A stretch of DNA of 64,000 nt from Paenibacillus melissococcoides (lineage in GTDB: Bacteria; Bacillota; Bacilli; Paenibacillales; Paenibacillaceae). The notes under the pieces are model-generated. The model was not told the DNA's origin. It saw nothing but the letters and a program-made list of their open reading frames with translations, and did not search any database. The stretch lies in assembly GCA_944800085.1 (NCBI GenBank), contig CALYLO010000008.1, positions 186,001 through 250,000 of the forward strand, in the 5' to 3' direction. This document shows positions 51,976 through 61,366 of the stretch, one piece after another. Numbering within the stretch: position 1 is the first letter of the stretch; the number at the start of each line of letters is the position of its first letter. The position numbers and the translations under genes were made by a program.

Positions 51976-52116
51976 TGCGGAAGGTCCGGTCATAATCGGG
52001 ACTTCTCTCTGTTGTTGGTTTTGCGTTTCTTGGTTAAGATGAATGCAGATGTGAATTGCAGCGGGCTTCCTCGGGGAGACGCCGCGCATGAGGTTGATTG
52101 TCAAGGAGGAGAAGAA

Positions 52117-52689
52117 ATGTCAGAACGTCGCTTCAACCCGGAGAACATGGCGAGGCTGGACAGTCCGGAACGCCGTCAATCGCTCCCCCCTGAGCGCCTA
52201 GTCGCATTATTGAACATCGAGGACGGAGACACGGTCATCGATATCGGCGCAGGCACAGGATACTTCACCCTGCCTGCAGCGAAGCTGACCCGGGGCAAGG
52301 TGATTGCGCTGGATGCCGAGCCGCAAATGCTGGAGGAACTCCAAAAGCGGGCCCGCGAAGCAGGGATCGGCCATATTCAGAGCCAGCTCGGGGAGATTGA
52401 ACGCATGCCGCTGCCGGATGGGGCGGCCGATCATGTCATCGCCTCGCTCGTGCTCCATGAGGTGGAGCCGCCAGAGCAGGGCTTGAAGGAGATCCGCCGC
52501 ATTCTGAAGCCGGGCGGCCGGGTGCTGATCGCCGAGTGGGACGTGAAGAAGCCGAAGGAAGGCCCGCCGCCCGCTCACCGGATAGTGTCCGATGATCTGC
52601 TGCATGCGATGCTGCAGCTCGGCTTCAAGGAGATCAGCGTCTCTTTTCCTTCTGAACAATATTACGTCATGACCGGGATGAAGGCTTAG
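52117..52689 (+). CDS. SAM-dependent methyltransferase (class I)
   Basis: ATG 52117 follows AAGGAGGAG; 190 residues. Methyltransf_11-type: motif I TVIDIGAGTGYFTLPAAK, the acidic residue after strand 2 (VIALDAEPQM), GEIERMPLPDGAADHVIASL (motif II-III) and LKPGGRVLIAEWDVKK. It methylates an unknown small molecule, using S-adenosylmethionine. Not linked to other genes by function. Confidence 0.88.
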   Translation: MSERRFNPENMARLDSPERRQSLPPERLVALLNIEDGDTVIDIGAGTGYFTLPAAKLTRGKVIALDAEPQMLEELQKRAREAGIGHIQSQLGEIERMPLPDGAADHVIASLVLHEVEPPEQGLKEIRRILKPGGRVLIAEWDVKKPKEGPPPAHRIVSDDLLHAMLQLGFKEISVSFPSEQYYVMTGMKA

Positions 52690-52734
52690 CTTCGGAACCA
52701 GGGGCCATCATCGCGTGCCAGAACGCTCGAAATC

Positions 52735-52769
52735 AGCCGGATGCGAAGCCGCGAGGCCCGCATCCGGCT
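52735..52769. terminator. Convergent hairpin between methyltransferase and maa
   Basis: AGCCGGATGCG and CGCATCCGGCT form an 11-bp stem between convergent genes. T-runs are weak on both sides. Confidence 0.5.
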
Positions 52770-52805
52770 GTTCTGCTTGCTGAACCGCTGTCTGGTCCGG
52801 CGGTG

Positions 52806-53369
52806 CTATTGGACGTCGATCGTCTTGATGATGCGCGCCGGGTTACCGCCGACGACGACATTGTCAGGGACATCCTTTGTGACGACGGCTCCCGAAGCGA
52901 CCACGACATTGTTGCCGATCGTCACGCCCGGATTGATGACGGCCCGGCCGCCAATCCAGACCCGATCGCCGATCGTCACCGGCTTGCCGAACTCTGCCCC
53001 GGAGCTGCGCTCGATAGGATCCAGCGGGTGGGTTGCGGTATAGATGTGAACGCCCGGAGCCAGGAAGCAGTCGTCGCCGATGCGAATCTCGCAGACATCG
53101 AGCATGACACAGTCGAAGTTGGCGTAGAATCGGCTTCCGACATGAATGTTGTAGCCGTAGTCGCAATTGAACGACGGCTCGATATAGACCCCTTCCCCCA
53201 AGCTCCCGAAGAGCGATTGCAGCAGACTTGTCCGCTCCTTATGGTCCGTCTCCACGGTCTGATTGTACAGCCGGGTCAATCGTCTGGCCCGCTCGCGGTC
53301 GCGCACCAGCTCTTCATCTCCGGCACGGTACAGCTCGCCCCGGATCATCTTTTCCTTTTCCGAACTCAT
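52806..53369 (-). CDS. maa: Maltose/galactoside O-acetyltransferase
   Basis: 187 residues starting behind AGGAGACACCT. N-terminal Mac domain (KEKMIRGELYRAGDEELVRD) followed by the left-handed beta-helix hexapeptide region: FNCDYGYNIHVGSRFYANFD, VHIYTATHPLDPIERSSGAE, FGKPVTIGDRVWIGG and NPGVTIGNNVVVASGAVVTK with the catalytic His in TATHPLD. It acetylates sugars with acetyl-CoA. Complete. Confidence 0.9.
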   Translation of the reverse strand: MSSEKEKMIRGELYRAGDEELVRDRERARRLTRLYNQTVETDHKERTSLLQSLFGSLGEGVYIEPSFNCDYGYNIHVGSRFYANFDCVMLDVCEIRIGDDCFLAPGVHIYTATHPLDPIERSSGAEFGKPVTIGDRVWIGGRAVINPGVTIGNNVVVASGAVVTKDVPDNVVVGGNPARIIKTIDVQ

Positions 53370-53479
53370 AGGTGTCTCCTCTTTGTAGTCGTAGTATAAG
53401 TCACAAGCTCCCCTTATTATGAATCCATCGCCGCACCGGTTGCAAGCGGTTAGTCAGCGTCTCACCGTTCCGTTCCGAA

Positions 53480-53712
53480 AAAACTAGCCCGGCAAGTCCG
53501 CCAATCGTTCCGGGCATTGCTCCATTAAAACATGGCCGCCCCTTCGATCGCTTCTGCCTTCGCATGGGACAGCTTCCGCCGGTATTGCTTGAACACCCGC
53601 TTCGGAATAGTCTATCCCCGGTACCGTAAATCAGCAGGGAAGGAGCCGTAATCTTCCCGCCACGGGAGAATCAATCGCGATCTCCTTCCACCGCAAGCCG
53701 CAGCCGAATTCA
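53480..53712 (-). pseudogene. Alpha/beta-hydrolase C-terminal remnant
   Basis: Degraded pieces on the minus strand across several frames read GLRWKEIAIDSP, KITAPSLLIYGTGD, VFKQYRRKLSHAKAEAIEGA and MEQCPERLADL, the usual order of the C-terminal third of an alpha/beta hydrolase (strand with acid, then the His loop). Frameshifts and a stop interrupt it, and the N-terminal part and catalytic Ser are absent. Confidence 0.55.
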
Positions 53713-53806
53713 CGGCATCGGACAAGCCGGGAAGCAGGGATGGACAGGTATGTGCGGCCCAGTCTATGGTATACTCGGATCATTATTAGTAGAGGTGGAT
53801 GTGAAC

Positions 53807-54472
53807 GTGAGCAAATTTTTGGCCTTTGGCATGTTATTTTGGCTATTGGGCAATCCGATTGCAGCCATCATCGTGCTGCTGCTGATTCTATATGTGCTCG
53901 ATCGGCGCTTTGTCGGGCTCTCGCCGAGCTTGTTCAAGCCGCTGAAGCGAAGGAACCGGATCGGGAAGCTGAAGCAGCAGATCGGCGCCAACCCGCATGA
54001 TGTGTCCGCGAAGATGGAGCTGGCCCGGCTGCTGATCGAGCGCAGAGCCTGCCGGGAAGCGAGACAATGGCTGGAGCCGCTGCAGGAGACGATGGAGCAC
54101 TCGGCCGAATTCTGGGATGATCTCGGAACCTGCTGGCTGCATACCGGCGATCCGGAACGGGGAGAAGCCGCGATCAGGAAGGCATTGGAGCTGAACCCCC
54201 GGGTCAAATACGGCCAGCCGCATCTGCGGCTCGCTTCCTTGTATGCGGAGACGGACAAGAACCGGGCGATTGAGGCTTTGCAAGCTTATCAGGAGGTTCA
54301 TTCGTCATCCTGCGAATCGTATTACCGGCTCGGCAAGCTGTACGAGCAGCTTGGCCGGAAGGAGGAAGCCCGGGAAGCGTGGCACCAGGCTGTCGCGATT
54401 TATCGCTCGCTGCCGCGTTACAAGAAGCGGGAGGAACGGAAGTGGATGCTGAAGAGCATGTTCAAGCGATAG
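53807..54472 (+). CDS. Membrane-anchored TPR protein
   Basis: GTG 53807 lies after AGAGGTGG; 221 residues. Two close hydrophobic segments at the N-terminus (FLAFGMLFWLLGNPIAAIIV, LLLILYVL) followed by about four tetratricopeptide-like repeats, for example SAEFWDDLGTCWLHTGDPER, GEAAIRKALELNP, PHLRLASLYAETDKNRAIEA and SYYRLGKLYEQLGRKEEARE. Probably a cytoplasmic-facing scaffold at the membrane; partner unknown. A terminator stands at 54637. Confidence 0.8.
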   Translation: MSKFLAFGMLFWLLGNPIAAIIVLLLILYVLDRRFVGLSPSLFKPLKRRNRIGKLKQQIGANPHDVSAKMELARLLIERRACREARQWLEPLQETMEHSAEFWDDLGTCWLHTGDPERGEAAIRKALELNPRVKYGQPHLRLASLYAETDKNRAIEALQAYQEVHSSSCESYYRLGKLYEQLGRKEEAREAWHQAVAIYRSLPRYKKREERKWMLKSMFKR

Positions 54473-54636
54473 GGGACATGCATCCTGGCATTCCGTCGCA
54501 AGCGTCAAGCGTTGCAAGTGTAGTAAGCGTCGCTGCGGCTTGGCGCTGCCGCTGCAAACCGGTGCGCCGTACCATTAAGAGGTTAATCCGGAAATCCCAG
54601 TAGTGGAATAATTAAAGGTTCGGGAGATTAATTAAA

Positions 54637-54673
54637 GGCGATTGTCCAATTGGGGATAATTGCCCTTTTTTTT
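54637..54673 (+). terminator. Terminator after the TPR gene
   Basis: GGCGATTGTCC pairs (with G-T wobbles) with GGGATAATTGCC, followed by nine T residues. Confidence 0.75.
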
Positions 54674-54676
54674 GCG

Positions 54677-54691
54677 GCGCAAACGTTTACA
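54677..54691 (+). promoter_or_regulatory. cre-like site (CcpA) before the GH85 gene
   Basis: GCGCAAACGTTTACA matches the cre consensus WTGNAANCGNWNNCW everywhere but the first two positions. It lies about 110 bases before the start codon. Catabolite repression of a glycan-degrading enzyme would make sense; this is inference. Confidence 0.45.
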
Positions 54692-54796
54692 ATGGACTTG
54701 TCGTTGTGTGGAAGCGTTATCTTTTTCGCTCCGGCTCAAGCGGCCGTGGCGAAAAAATCATTAGTATACATAATGGACCATTTGGAGGGATTTTTT

Positions 54797-57574
54797 ATGA
54801 AACGCCTAATACCAACCGTTCTGTCCCGCAGCAATATGAAGCGTAAATTTGCCGTATTGCTGAGCACGGCGATGATCGCCGGAGCGCTCACCGGATGGGC
54901 CGGACAAGCCTATGCCGCGCAGCCGCATTCATCCTACTGGTATCCGGACACGCTGCTGGAATGGTCGCCGCAGACAGACAAGGATGCGCCATTCAACCGC
55001 GGCTCGGTGAAGCTGAATACCGAACGGGTGCAGGGCTACAAGGTGAATCCGAATGCCAAGACGGAGCCGAAGGTCATGGCGCTCGCGTCCATGTACAAAA
55101 GCACGAGCGGCGCGCCGTCGCAAGGGAACGATCAGTTCCATGGCTATGCGTTCAGCTACTGGCAGTATGTGGACAAGCTCATTATGTGGGGCGGTTCGGC
55201 AGGGGAGGGACTGATTGTTCCTCCGAGCGCGGACGTCATCGATGCAGGGCATAAGAACGGCGTTCCGGTATATGGAACCGTTTTCCTGCCGCAGAAGGAG
55301 CATGGCGGCAAGATCGAATGGCTGCGCGATCTGGTGCAGCAGAAGGAGGACGGATCGTTCCCGGTGGCGGATAAGCTGATTGAAGTCGCCACGTATTACG
55401 GCTTCGACGGGTGGTTCATCAACCAGGAGACGCAGGGGGCGACGCCGGAAGATGCGCAGCTTATGCAGCAGTTTTTGAAATATCTCCAAAAAAAGAAGCC
55501 GTCCCATATGGAAATCATCTGGTACGATTCGATGATTAAGGAAGGGCCTGTCAAATGGCAGGGCGCCTTGACGGACAAGAACGTCATGTTCTTCCAGGAC
55601 GGGGAAGAGCGGGTCGCGGATCAGATGTTCATCGATTTCCGCTGGCAATTCAAAAAGGAAGGCCAATATGATTACGTCACGCCATTCCAGAACTCGCCCA
55701 AGCTGGCCGACAGCTTGAAGCGCGATCCGTATGAGCTCTATGCGGGCATGGATCTGGAAGGCGGCGGGGGGTACCAGGGCAAATACAACTTCCCGGTATT
55801 GTTCCCGGAAGACGGCACGGCCGTAACTTCGCTCGGCCTGTATCGTCCGGACTGGGCGTTCAATACGACGAAGACGAATCAGGATTTCATGGAGAAGGAG
55901 CAGAAGCTCTGGGTCGGGGAGAACATGGACCCGTCGAATACGAAGGCGCAGGGCAACGCATGGCGCGGCATTGCTCATGATATCGTGGACAAGACGGTGA
56001 TTACGAAGGCGGATTTTATTACGCATTTCAATACGGGGAACGGGAAGCAATTCAGCGTGAACGGGAAAAAGATGCGCGACCGCGAATGGTTCAACCGGAG
56101 CCTTCAGGATATTTTGCCGACCTGGCGCTGGATGGTAGACGAGCAGGGCCAGAAGCTGAAGCCTAGCTTCGATTTCGGCACTTCCTTCTACGGCGGCAGC
56201 TCGTTGAGACTGTTCGGGACGGTCGCTCCGGGGGCTTCAACGAACGTAAAGCTGTTCAAGACCGACATCGCGGCGACGTCCGCCTTGCAAATGTCGCTCA
56301 TCTATCAATCCAATGACCGCGAAGCGGCGGGCATCAACATCGGCGTAGCCTTGGAGGGAGCGCCGGACGAGTACAAGATCGTAAAGCCGGCTTCCGCCGA
56401 AGAAGCCGGGGTTCATGGCGATTGGACGCGTGCCGTCTACGACTTGAGCCCATATGCCGGCCAGAAGATCGTCGGCGTCTCGGTTCAAGTGGAAGGCAAG
56501 GCGAGAGACAATCTGTACGCGGTCAACATCGGCCGGCTCCAGATTGGCGATCGGAACGACAAGGCGGCGGCTGTGGGGCAAGTCTCCGATCTGAAGCTGA
56601 TTGAGAACGATGTGCGCGACGGCATTTATGCCGATGCGCGCTTGACCTGGACCCCGCTCGGCGACGATGCGATGCTCTACGAAGTATACCGCGTCCTGCC
56701 GGACGGCTCCCGCGAGTTCGTCGGAGCGACAGGCAACAACTACTACTATGTGTCCGAGATGAAGCGCAGCGGCATGGAGGAGGAGACGAAGCTGGCGGTC
56801 GTGCCGGTGAACCGCCACTACGACCAAGGCCGCGCGGCGGCGATATCGTTCGCATGGCCGGCCTATCCGGCGCCGAAGGCGGACTTCGAGGCCGACAAGA
56901 CCTTCGTGGCGCCGGGAGAAGCCGTGCAGTTGACGGACAAATCGTCCGAGGTTACGGCAGAATGGGAGTGGAGCTTCCCGGGCGGCACGCCGGCTTCCAG
57001 CACGGAACGCCATCCGCAGGTGAGCTATGCGGAAGAAGGAACGTATGAGATTACACTGAAGGCCAAAAACGCGGCCGGCGAAGACGTAATGACGAAGTCT
57101 AAGCTCATTACGGTATCCAAAGAGGCGGCATTCCGCTCGGAGGATCTGGCGATCGGGGCGAAGACGGAGGCGTCCAGCTTCGTTAATGACAGCGAAGCGC
57201 CGCAGTTTGCGGTCGACGGAGATATGAGCACGAAGTGGTGCGCTGTCGGCAGCGGCGAGCATTGGCTGAAGGTCGATCTGGGGCAGGCGCATGAGATTAC
57301 CCAGTTCGTCGTTCACCATGCCGAAGCAGGGGGCGAATCTCCTGCCTTCAACACGCGCGAATTCAAGATCCAACTGAGCATGGACGGGGAGAACTGGAGC
57401 GATGCGGTTACCGTGACCGACAACGACAAGGCGACGAGCAAGCACGCCATCGCGAAGACCGAGGCACGCTATGTCCGTCTGCTCGTGCAGAAGCCGACGC
57501 AGGGCGGAGATACGGCCGCGCGCATCTATGGCTTGGAAGTGCTAGGTTTGAAGAACAAGCCCGCAGCGGAGTAA
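54797..57574 (+). CDS. Secreted endo-beta-N-acetylglucosaminidase, GH85, with PKD and discoidin domains
   Basis: ATG 54797 follows TTGGAGGG; 925 residues. Signal peptide to about residue 38 (AVLLSTAMIAGALTGWAGQA then YAA). The GH85 catalytic domain covers about 45-400; it includes VPVYGTVFLPQKEHGGKIEW and the catalytic FDGWFINQETQGATPED with Asn and Glu of the NxE pair, and IIWYDSMIKEGPVKWQ. After a beta-sandwich region come a PKD domain (about 695-775: VQLTDKSSEVTAEWEWSFPG, YEITLKAKNAAG) and an F5/8C (CBM32) domain (about 785-917). The enzyme cuts the chitobiose core of N-glycans, releasing the glycan. It probably helps use host or environmental glycoproteins. Confidence 0.92.
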   Translation: MKRLIPTVLSRSNMKRKFAVLLSTAMIAGALTGWAGQAYAAQPHSSYWYPDTLLEWSPQTDKDAPFNRGSVKLNTERVQGYKVNPNAKTEPKVMALASMYKSTSGAPSQGNDQFHGYAFSYWQYVDKLIMWGGSAGEGLIVPPSADVIDAGHKNGVPVYGTVFLPQKEHGGKIEWLRDLVQQKEDGSFPVADKLIEVATYYGFDGWFINQETQGATPEDAQLMQQFLKYLQKKKPSHMEIIWYDSMIKEGPVKWQGALTDKNVMFFQDGEERVADQMFIDFRWQFKKEGQYDYVTPFQNSPKLADSLKRDPYELYAGMDLEGGGGYQGKYNFPVLFPEDGTAVTSLGLYRPDWAFNTTKTNQDFMEKEQKLWVGENMDPSNTKAQGNAWRGIAHDIVDKTVITKADFITHFNTGNGKQFSVNGKKMRDREWFNRSLQDILPTWRWMVDEQGQKLKPSFDFGTSFYGGSSLRLFGTVAPGASTNVKLFKTDIAATSALQMSLIYQSNDREAAGINIGVALEGAPDEYKIVKPASAEEAGVHGDWTRAVYDLSPYAGQKIVGVSVQVEGKARDNLYAVNIGRLQIGDRNDKAAAVGQVSDLKLIENDVRDGIYADARLTWTPLGDDAMLYEVYRVLPDGSREFVGATGNNYYYVSEMKRSGMEEETKLAVVPVNRHYDQGRAAAISFAWPAYPAPKADFEADKTFVAPGEAVQLTDKSSEVTAEWEWSFPGGTPASSTERHPQVSYAEEGTYEITLKAKNAAGEDVMTKSKLITVSKEAAFRSEDLAIGAKTEASSFVNDSEAPQFAVDGDMSTKWCAVGSGEHWLKVDLGQAHEITQFVVHHAEAGGESPAFNTREFKIQLSMDGENWSDAVTVTDNDKATSKHAIAKTEARYVRLLVQKPTQGGDTAARIYGLEVLGLKNKPAAE

Positions 57575-57603
57575 GCGATAAGAGGTTACTATGGGGAAAG
57601 CAG

Positions 57604-57631
57604 GCAGGCCGGAGCAGATCCGGCCTGCTTT
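57604..57631 (+). terminator. Hairpin after GH85 gene
   Basis: GCAGGCCGG and CCGGCCTGC around AGCAGAT, followed by TTT only; a weak terminator. Confidence 0.6.
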
Positions 57632-57799
57632 GATGTCATTTTTATATGAGTTTATGATAGCAATCACAGGAATACTCTAATTTTCATAGCTAGTCAGCGG
57701 GATTAATGAAAGCTTCCCATAGGATGGAAGTTCATTGAATAGAACTTTCACTTACGATTGGCCTAATGAACAAGTAACATAAAGCTTATTTCTCGTAAT

Positions 57800-58010
57800 G
57801 CCCAGGAGCAAAACTGAAAAAGTGCAGGATTTATCTGGCTGCAACGTAAATTCAACAAGAATTCCTGGTAAACTACATCATTTTCCTCCATACACGAAGG
57901 AATAATCGTGATCCTCCGACAATTGATGCAGATTTGCAGGACTCCCCCTGCACGCCACTACCACCTCAAGAAATACTGTAGTTTTGCAGCTTTTTTCCGC
58001 GCTCCGGAGT
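57800..58010. repeat. Dispersed intergenic repeat, copy 5 (degenerate)
   Basis: AAAGTGCAGGATTTATCTGG, CGTAAATTCAACAAGAATTC and ACTGTAGTTTTGCAGC recall words in the other copies. The gap 57632-58154 contains no credible gene. Confidence 0.45.
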
Positions 58011-58154
58011 GTCATTCCCCCCTGATCCTCGACATTTTCCTCAATTCTTCGCCGATTGCAGCATCTGGAAGAAGGGTTCAGTCGAATCGATAGCGAATCC
58101 CTTTAATAGAAGCACGACCAGGACCTACATCGAATGCGAGAGGAGCAGGAAACG

Positions 58155-59216
58155 ATGCGCAAATGGATGCTTGCCGGATTATGTCTGGTCATCGGATTGG
58201 GATTCCAGTTACTGTCGGGGCCGGGTAACGCGGAAGCGGCCAGCAAGACGGCGGCCGGGGGGAAGGCCGACGTCTACCTGAACGGATTTCAGCTAACGGA
58301 ATGGAGATGGGAGCGCAATTACATCATGGTTCCGTTGTTTGCTTTTGACGATTACAGTTACTTCGGCAACTCGAACGAGCAGGAGATTACGTACAAATGG
58401 GATGCCGAATCCAAGACGGTATGGGTCTTTTCCAAGGGCAAGACGAATGCCGTGAAGCTGATCGCGGATAAGACGGTCGCTTGGGTGAACGGCAAGAAAG
58501 TGGAGCTTGCGGCCCCGGTCAAAATCATGGACGGCCACACGTATGTGCCGCTCCGCTTCGTGAGCGAGGCGCTCGGCGGCGAGGTGGAATGGAACAACAG
58601 CAAGCGGACGGCGATTATCCGGACGCCGGAACGGGTGGGGCGGGATGAGGTGCTGCGCACCGGAGGGCTGGAGGAGGCGCGGAAGGAGGCCTTGCTCCTC
58701 CCCTCCGTCTTCCCGAATCGGGAGCTGCCGTATCGGGCCGAAGGCTTCGAGGTCAAGATCGAGTTCCCGGAAGGAGAGGCTTTGCGCTACTACTCTACGG
58801 TGAAGGACGTCAAAAGCTACATCGCCGTAAATGAGGACGGCTTGGCGGAGGTCTTATGGCAGGGACGGACGACGGCCAATCCGGACACCTATCTGGAGGA
58901 GAGCGGGACCCGGCCCGAAGGGGAGGAGGCGCTGATCTATTTTCAGCATACGTTCCCGGTTCAGGACACCGTGAAATACGGCAAGATTGACAAGGATGGC
59001 AAGGCGACCGAACTGGGTACCTTCGAAGTCAAGCGCTCGCTGCGGACCTCCGCGGACGCGGTGACGGCCATTGCCGGCGAGAAGCGGAAGGATGCGGCCC
59101 CCGCCCAAGGCAGCGATAAGACCGCCAGCAAAACGACCGGCACATCCGCCAGCAAGACCGCAACTAAGGCCGACAGCAACAGCGAGAACAAGAGTGCGGG
59201 CAAGGGCGGAAGCTAG
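58155..59216 (+). CDS. Secreted copper-amine-oxidase-N-domain protein
   Basis: ATG 58155 follows GAGGAGCAGG; 353 residues. Signal peptide MRKWMLAGLCLVIGLGFQLL to about residue 29 (AEAA). Residues about 35-165 are a Cu_amine_oxidN1 (stalk) domain typical of Paenibacillus surface proteins: WVNGKKVELAAPVKIMDGHT, YVPLRFVSEALGGEVEWNNS and KRTAIIRTP. The middle has no known motif. The last 35 residues are a Lys/Ser/Thr-rich, low-complexity tail that may lie in the cell wall. The domain is not an oxidase; it mediates wall or substrate contact. Confidence 0.75.
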   Translation: MRKWMLAGLCLVIGLGFQLLSGPGNAEAASKTAAGGKADVYLNGFQLTEWRWERNYIMVPLFAFDDYSYFGNSNEQEITYKWDAESKTVWVFSKGKTNAVKLIADKTVAWVNGKKVELAAPVKIMDGHTYVPLRFVSEALGGEVEWNNSKRTAIIRTPERVGRDEVLRTGGLEEARKEALLLPSVFPNRELPYRAEGFEVKIEFPEGEALRYYSTVKDVKSYIAVNEDGLAEVLWQGRTTANPDTYLEESGTRPEGEEALIYFQHTFPVQDTVKYGKIDKDGKATELGTFEVKRSLRTSADAVTAIAGEKRKDAAPAQGSDKTASKTTGTSASKTATKADSNSENKSAGKGGS

Positions 59217-59240
59217 GATTCAACCCCACAACCCGACTAG

Positions 59241-59276
59241 CAAAAAAGCGGCAGCCTCCCGTTCGGGGGCTGCCGC
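59241..59276 (-). terminator. Terminator of serS
   Basis: On the minus strand AGCGGCAGCC and GGCTGCCGCT, with CCC/GGG extension, are followed by TTTTTT. Confidence 0.9.
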
Positions 59277-59290
59277 TGTGCATGGCGCGC

Positions 59291-60565
59291 TTATTGGATG
59301 CGATCCATTCCGCGCATATATGGACGCAGGGCTTCCGGGATCCGCACCGCACCGTCCGCCTGCTGATGATTCTCCAGCAGCGGAATCAGAATGCGCGGGC
59401 TGGCGACGGCCGTGTTGTTGAGGGTATGGCAGTACTGGAGCGCGCCATCCTCGTCCCGGTAGCGGATCTGCAGCCGCCGCGCCTGGAAGTCGAGCAGATT
59501 CGAGGCCGAGTGGGTCTCGCCGTAAGCGGAGCGCCCGGGCATCCACGTCTCGATATCGTACTGCTTATAGGTCTTCTGCGACATGTCGCCGGTGCAGACG
59601 TCCATGACGCGGTACGGAAGCTCCAAGGCCTGAAGGATATCCTCGGCGTGGGCGACCATCTCCTCCAGCATCCGGTTCGATTCCGCCGGATCGCTGCGCG
59701 TCAGGACGACCTGCTCCACCTTGGCGAACTGGTGGACCCGGTACAGTCCGCGCACATCCCGGCCGGCCGAGCCAACCTCGCGGCGGAAGCAGGACGAGGC
59801 CCCGGCCAGCCGGATCGGCTCGCTGACGTCCACGATCTCGCCGCTGTAATAGGCGGCGAGGCTGACCTCCGACGTGCCGACGAGCCAGCGGCCGTCCTCG
59901 GGCAGCGCGTACGTCTGCTCCTCGCCAAGCGGGAAGAAGCCGGTGCCGACGAGCGCTTCCTCCCGCACGAGGAGCGGAACGTCCAGCAGCGTGAAGCCGC
60001 GGTCGGCGAGCAGATCGAGCGCCATCTGCTGCACCGCCCGATGAAGCAGCACGCCGGCCGCCCGCAAGTAATAGCTGCGCGAGCCCGCGACCTTCACCCC
60101 CCGCTCCGTATCGATCAGGCCGAGCCGCTCGCCGAGCTCGACATGGTCAAGCGGGTCGAAGTCGAAGCGGGGCGGATCGCCGACGCGCCGCACCTCCACA
60201 TTGTCGGCGTCCGAAGCGCCGACCGGTGAATCCGCCGCCGGCAGATTCGGAACGAGCAGCATGCAGCGGCGGTACTCCCGCTCCGCCTCGCCCAGCTCCC
60301 GTTCCAGACGCTCCAGCGTCTCGTTCATCTCCCGCACGCTCGCCTTCAGCGTCTCGGCTTCGTCACGCCGCCCATCGCGCAGACAGGCCGCGATGCGGGC
60401 CGATGCCTCATTACGGGCTTGGCGGAGCGCATCCGCCTCCTGGAGTGCCGCCCTTCTCGCTTCATCCCATCGAAGCAGTTCATTCACGTCGAACTCCATT
60501 CCTTTGACCCGGGCGGCCTCTTGAACCAAATCCGGGTGGCTGCGAATCCATTTGATATCCAGCAT
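59291..60565 (-). CDS. serS: Seryl-tRNA synthetase
   Basis: 424 residues. N-terminal long antiparallel coiled coil (about 30-100) that grips the tRNA-Ser variable arm, then the class II core: motif 2 SCFRREVGSAGRDVRGLYRV, HQFAKVEQVVL, and motif 3 NNTAVASPRILIPLLENHQQ. It charges tRNA-Ser with serine. A T-box leader precedes it. Bacillales often carry a second, T-box-driven synthetase copy; whether this is the only serS cannot be told here. Confidence 0.93.
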   Translation of the reverse strand: MLDIKWIRSHPDLVQEAARVKGMEFDVNELLRWDEARRAALQEADALRQARNEASARIAACLRDGRRDEAETLKASVREMNETLERLERELGEAEREYRRCMLLVPNLPAADSPVGASDADNVEVRRVGDPPRFDFDPLDHVELGERLGLIDTERGVKVAGSRSYYLRAAGVLLHRAVQQMALDLLADRGFTLLDVPLLVREEALVGTGFFPLGEEQTYALPEDGRWLVGTSEVSLAAYYSGEIVDVSEPIRLAGASSCFRREVGSAGRDVRGLYRVHQFAKVEQVVLTRSDPAESNRMLEEMVAHAEDILQALELPYRVMDVCTGDMSQKTYKQYDIETWMPGRSAYGETHSASNLLDFQARRLQIRYRDEDGALQYCHTLNNTAVASPRILIPLLENHQQADGAVRIPEALRPYMRGMDRIQ

Positions 60566-60828
60566 ACGTCACATCTCCTTCGTTCTACCGAAAATAAACA
60601 GAAAGCGCCCCTCATCCGATTGGGACGAGGAGCGCTAGCTCGCGGTGCCACCCAACTTGATTCCCGTTCGCGCTCAAGCGCAGGCGACGGAGAATCCCCT
60701 TGGTTCCGCGATAACGGGCGGCCCCGGTTCACTTAGAGACAGAGGCCGGCACCAAAAGCCGCCCATATCCGGTCGAGAACGCCTCCGAGTTGGATGCTCT
60801 TCATTGGCGTGATGGCTGTATCATGATT
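60566..60828 (-). promoter_or_regulatory. T-box riboswitch leader of serS
   Basis: The T-box core AAGTTGGGTGGCACCGCG lies at 60658-60641 (minus strand), followed by the terminator hairpin (AGCGCTCCTC region pairing with GAGGGGCGCT, then TTTCTGTTT) at 60636-60597. Uncharged tRNA-Ser would stabilise the antiterminator and allow serS expression. The specifier codon in stem I was not securely placed. Confidence 0.9.
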
Positions 60829-60834
60829 GATATT

Positions 60835-60862
60835 ATTATAGAATATTCTATCCAAAAGTCAA
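60835..60862 (-). promoter_or_regulatory. Promoter of the serS T-box transcript
   Basis: -35 TTGACT (60862-60857), a 16-base spacer and -10 TATAAT (60840-60835). It starts right at the end of the neighbouring MarR-type gene. Confidence 0.85.
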
Positions 60863-60866
60863 ACCG

Positions 60867-61340
60867 TCATTCGCCCCGCTGCGGAGGATGCTGCGACAAA
60901 TGCTCCAGCAGCGCGCGGATGTCGTGCAGCAGGCGTCCCGGATCCAGCCGGGCGCCATCAGCCAGCTCCGCCAATTGGGCAGGGATGCAGGCTGCTTCCT
61001 TTTTCAAGGAATGGCCCTTGCCGGTCAGCGAGAGGATGACCTTGCGTTCGTCCTCTGCGGCGCGAGCCCGGCGAATCAGCCCTTGCTGCTCCATGCGCTT
61101 CAGCATCGGCGTCAGCGTTCCGGAGTCCAAATATAAGCGGAGACCCAATTCCTTCACGGTCATGCCGTCATGTTCCCACAGCGCCAGGAGGGCGAGATAT
61201 TGCGGGTAGGTGAGCTCCAGCCGCTCCAGCAGCGGCCGGTACAGCTTCGTCAATTCCCGGGAAGCCGCATAGATGGCGAAGCAGAGCTGATTATCCAGCT
61301 TCAGCCGCTCATCCGGCGGCAGGGGATGGGATGTCGTCAT
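60867..61340 (-). CDS. OhrR-like MarR-family redox repressor
   Basis: ATG 61340 follows AGGAGTGG; 157 residues. LKLDNQLCFAIYAASRELTK contains the single reactive Cys of OhrR (near residue 19), with the partner Tyr motif in RLELTYPQYLALLALWEHD. The winged helix is DGMTVKELGLRLYLDSGTLT and PMLKRMEQQGLIRR. Organic peroxides oxidise the Cys and release the repressor from DNA. It is downstream of a glutathione-peroxidase gene in the same operon, with a good OhrR-type operator ahead. Confidence 0.8.
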   Translation of the reverse strand: MTTSHPLPPDERLKLDNQLCFAIYAASRELTKLYRPLLERLELTYPQYLALLALWEHDGMTVKELGLRLYLDSGTLTPMLKRMEQQGLIRRARAAEDERKVILSLTGKGHSLKKEAACIPAQLAELADGARLDPGRLLHDIRALLEHLSQHPPQRGE

Positions 61341-61366
61341 CGCAACCACTCCTAACTTCGGCCCCG

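Noticed and set aside
54929..57445. Two long minus-strand frames (54929-56050, 56237-57445)
   Set aside because: Both are antisense to the well-supported GH85 gene and show no motifs.
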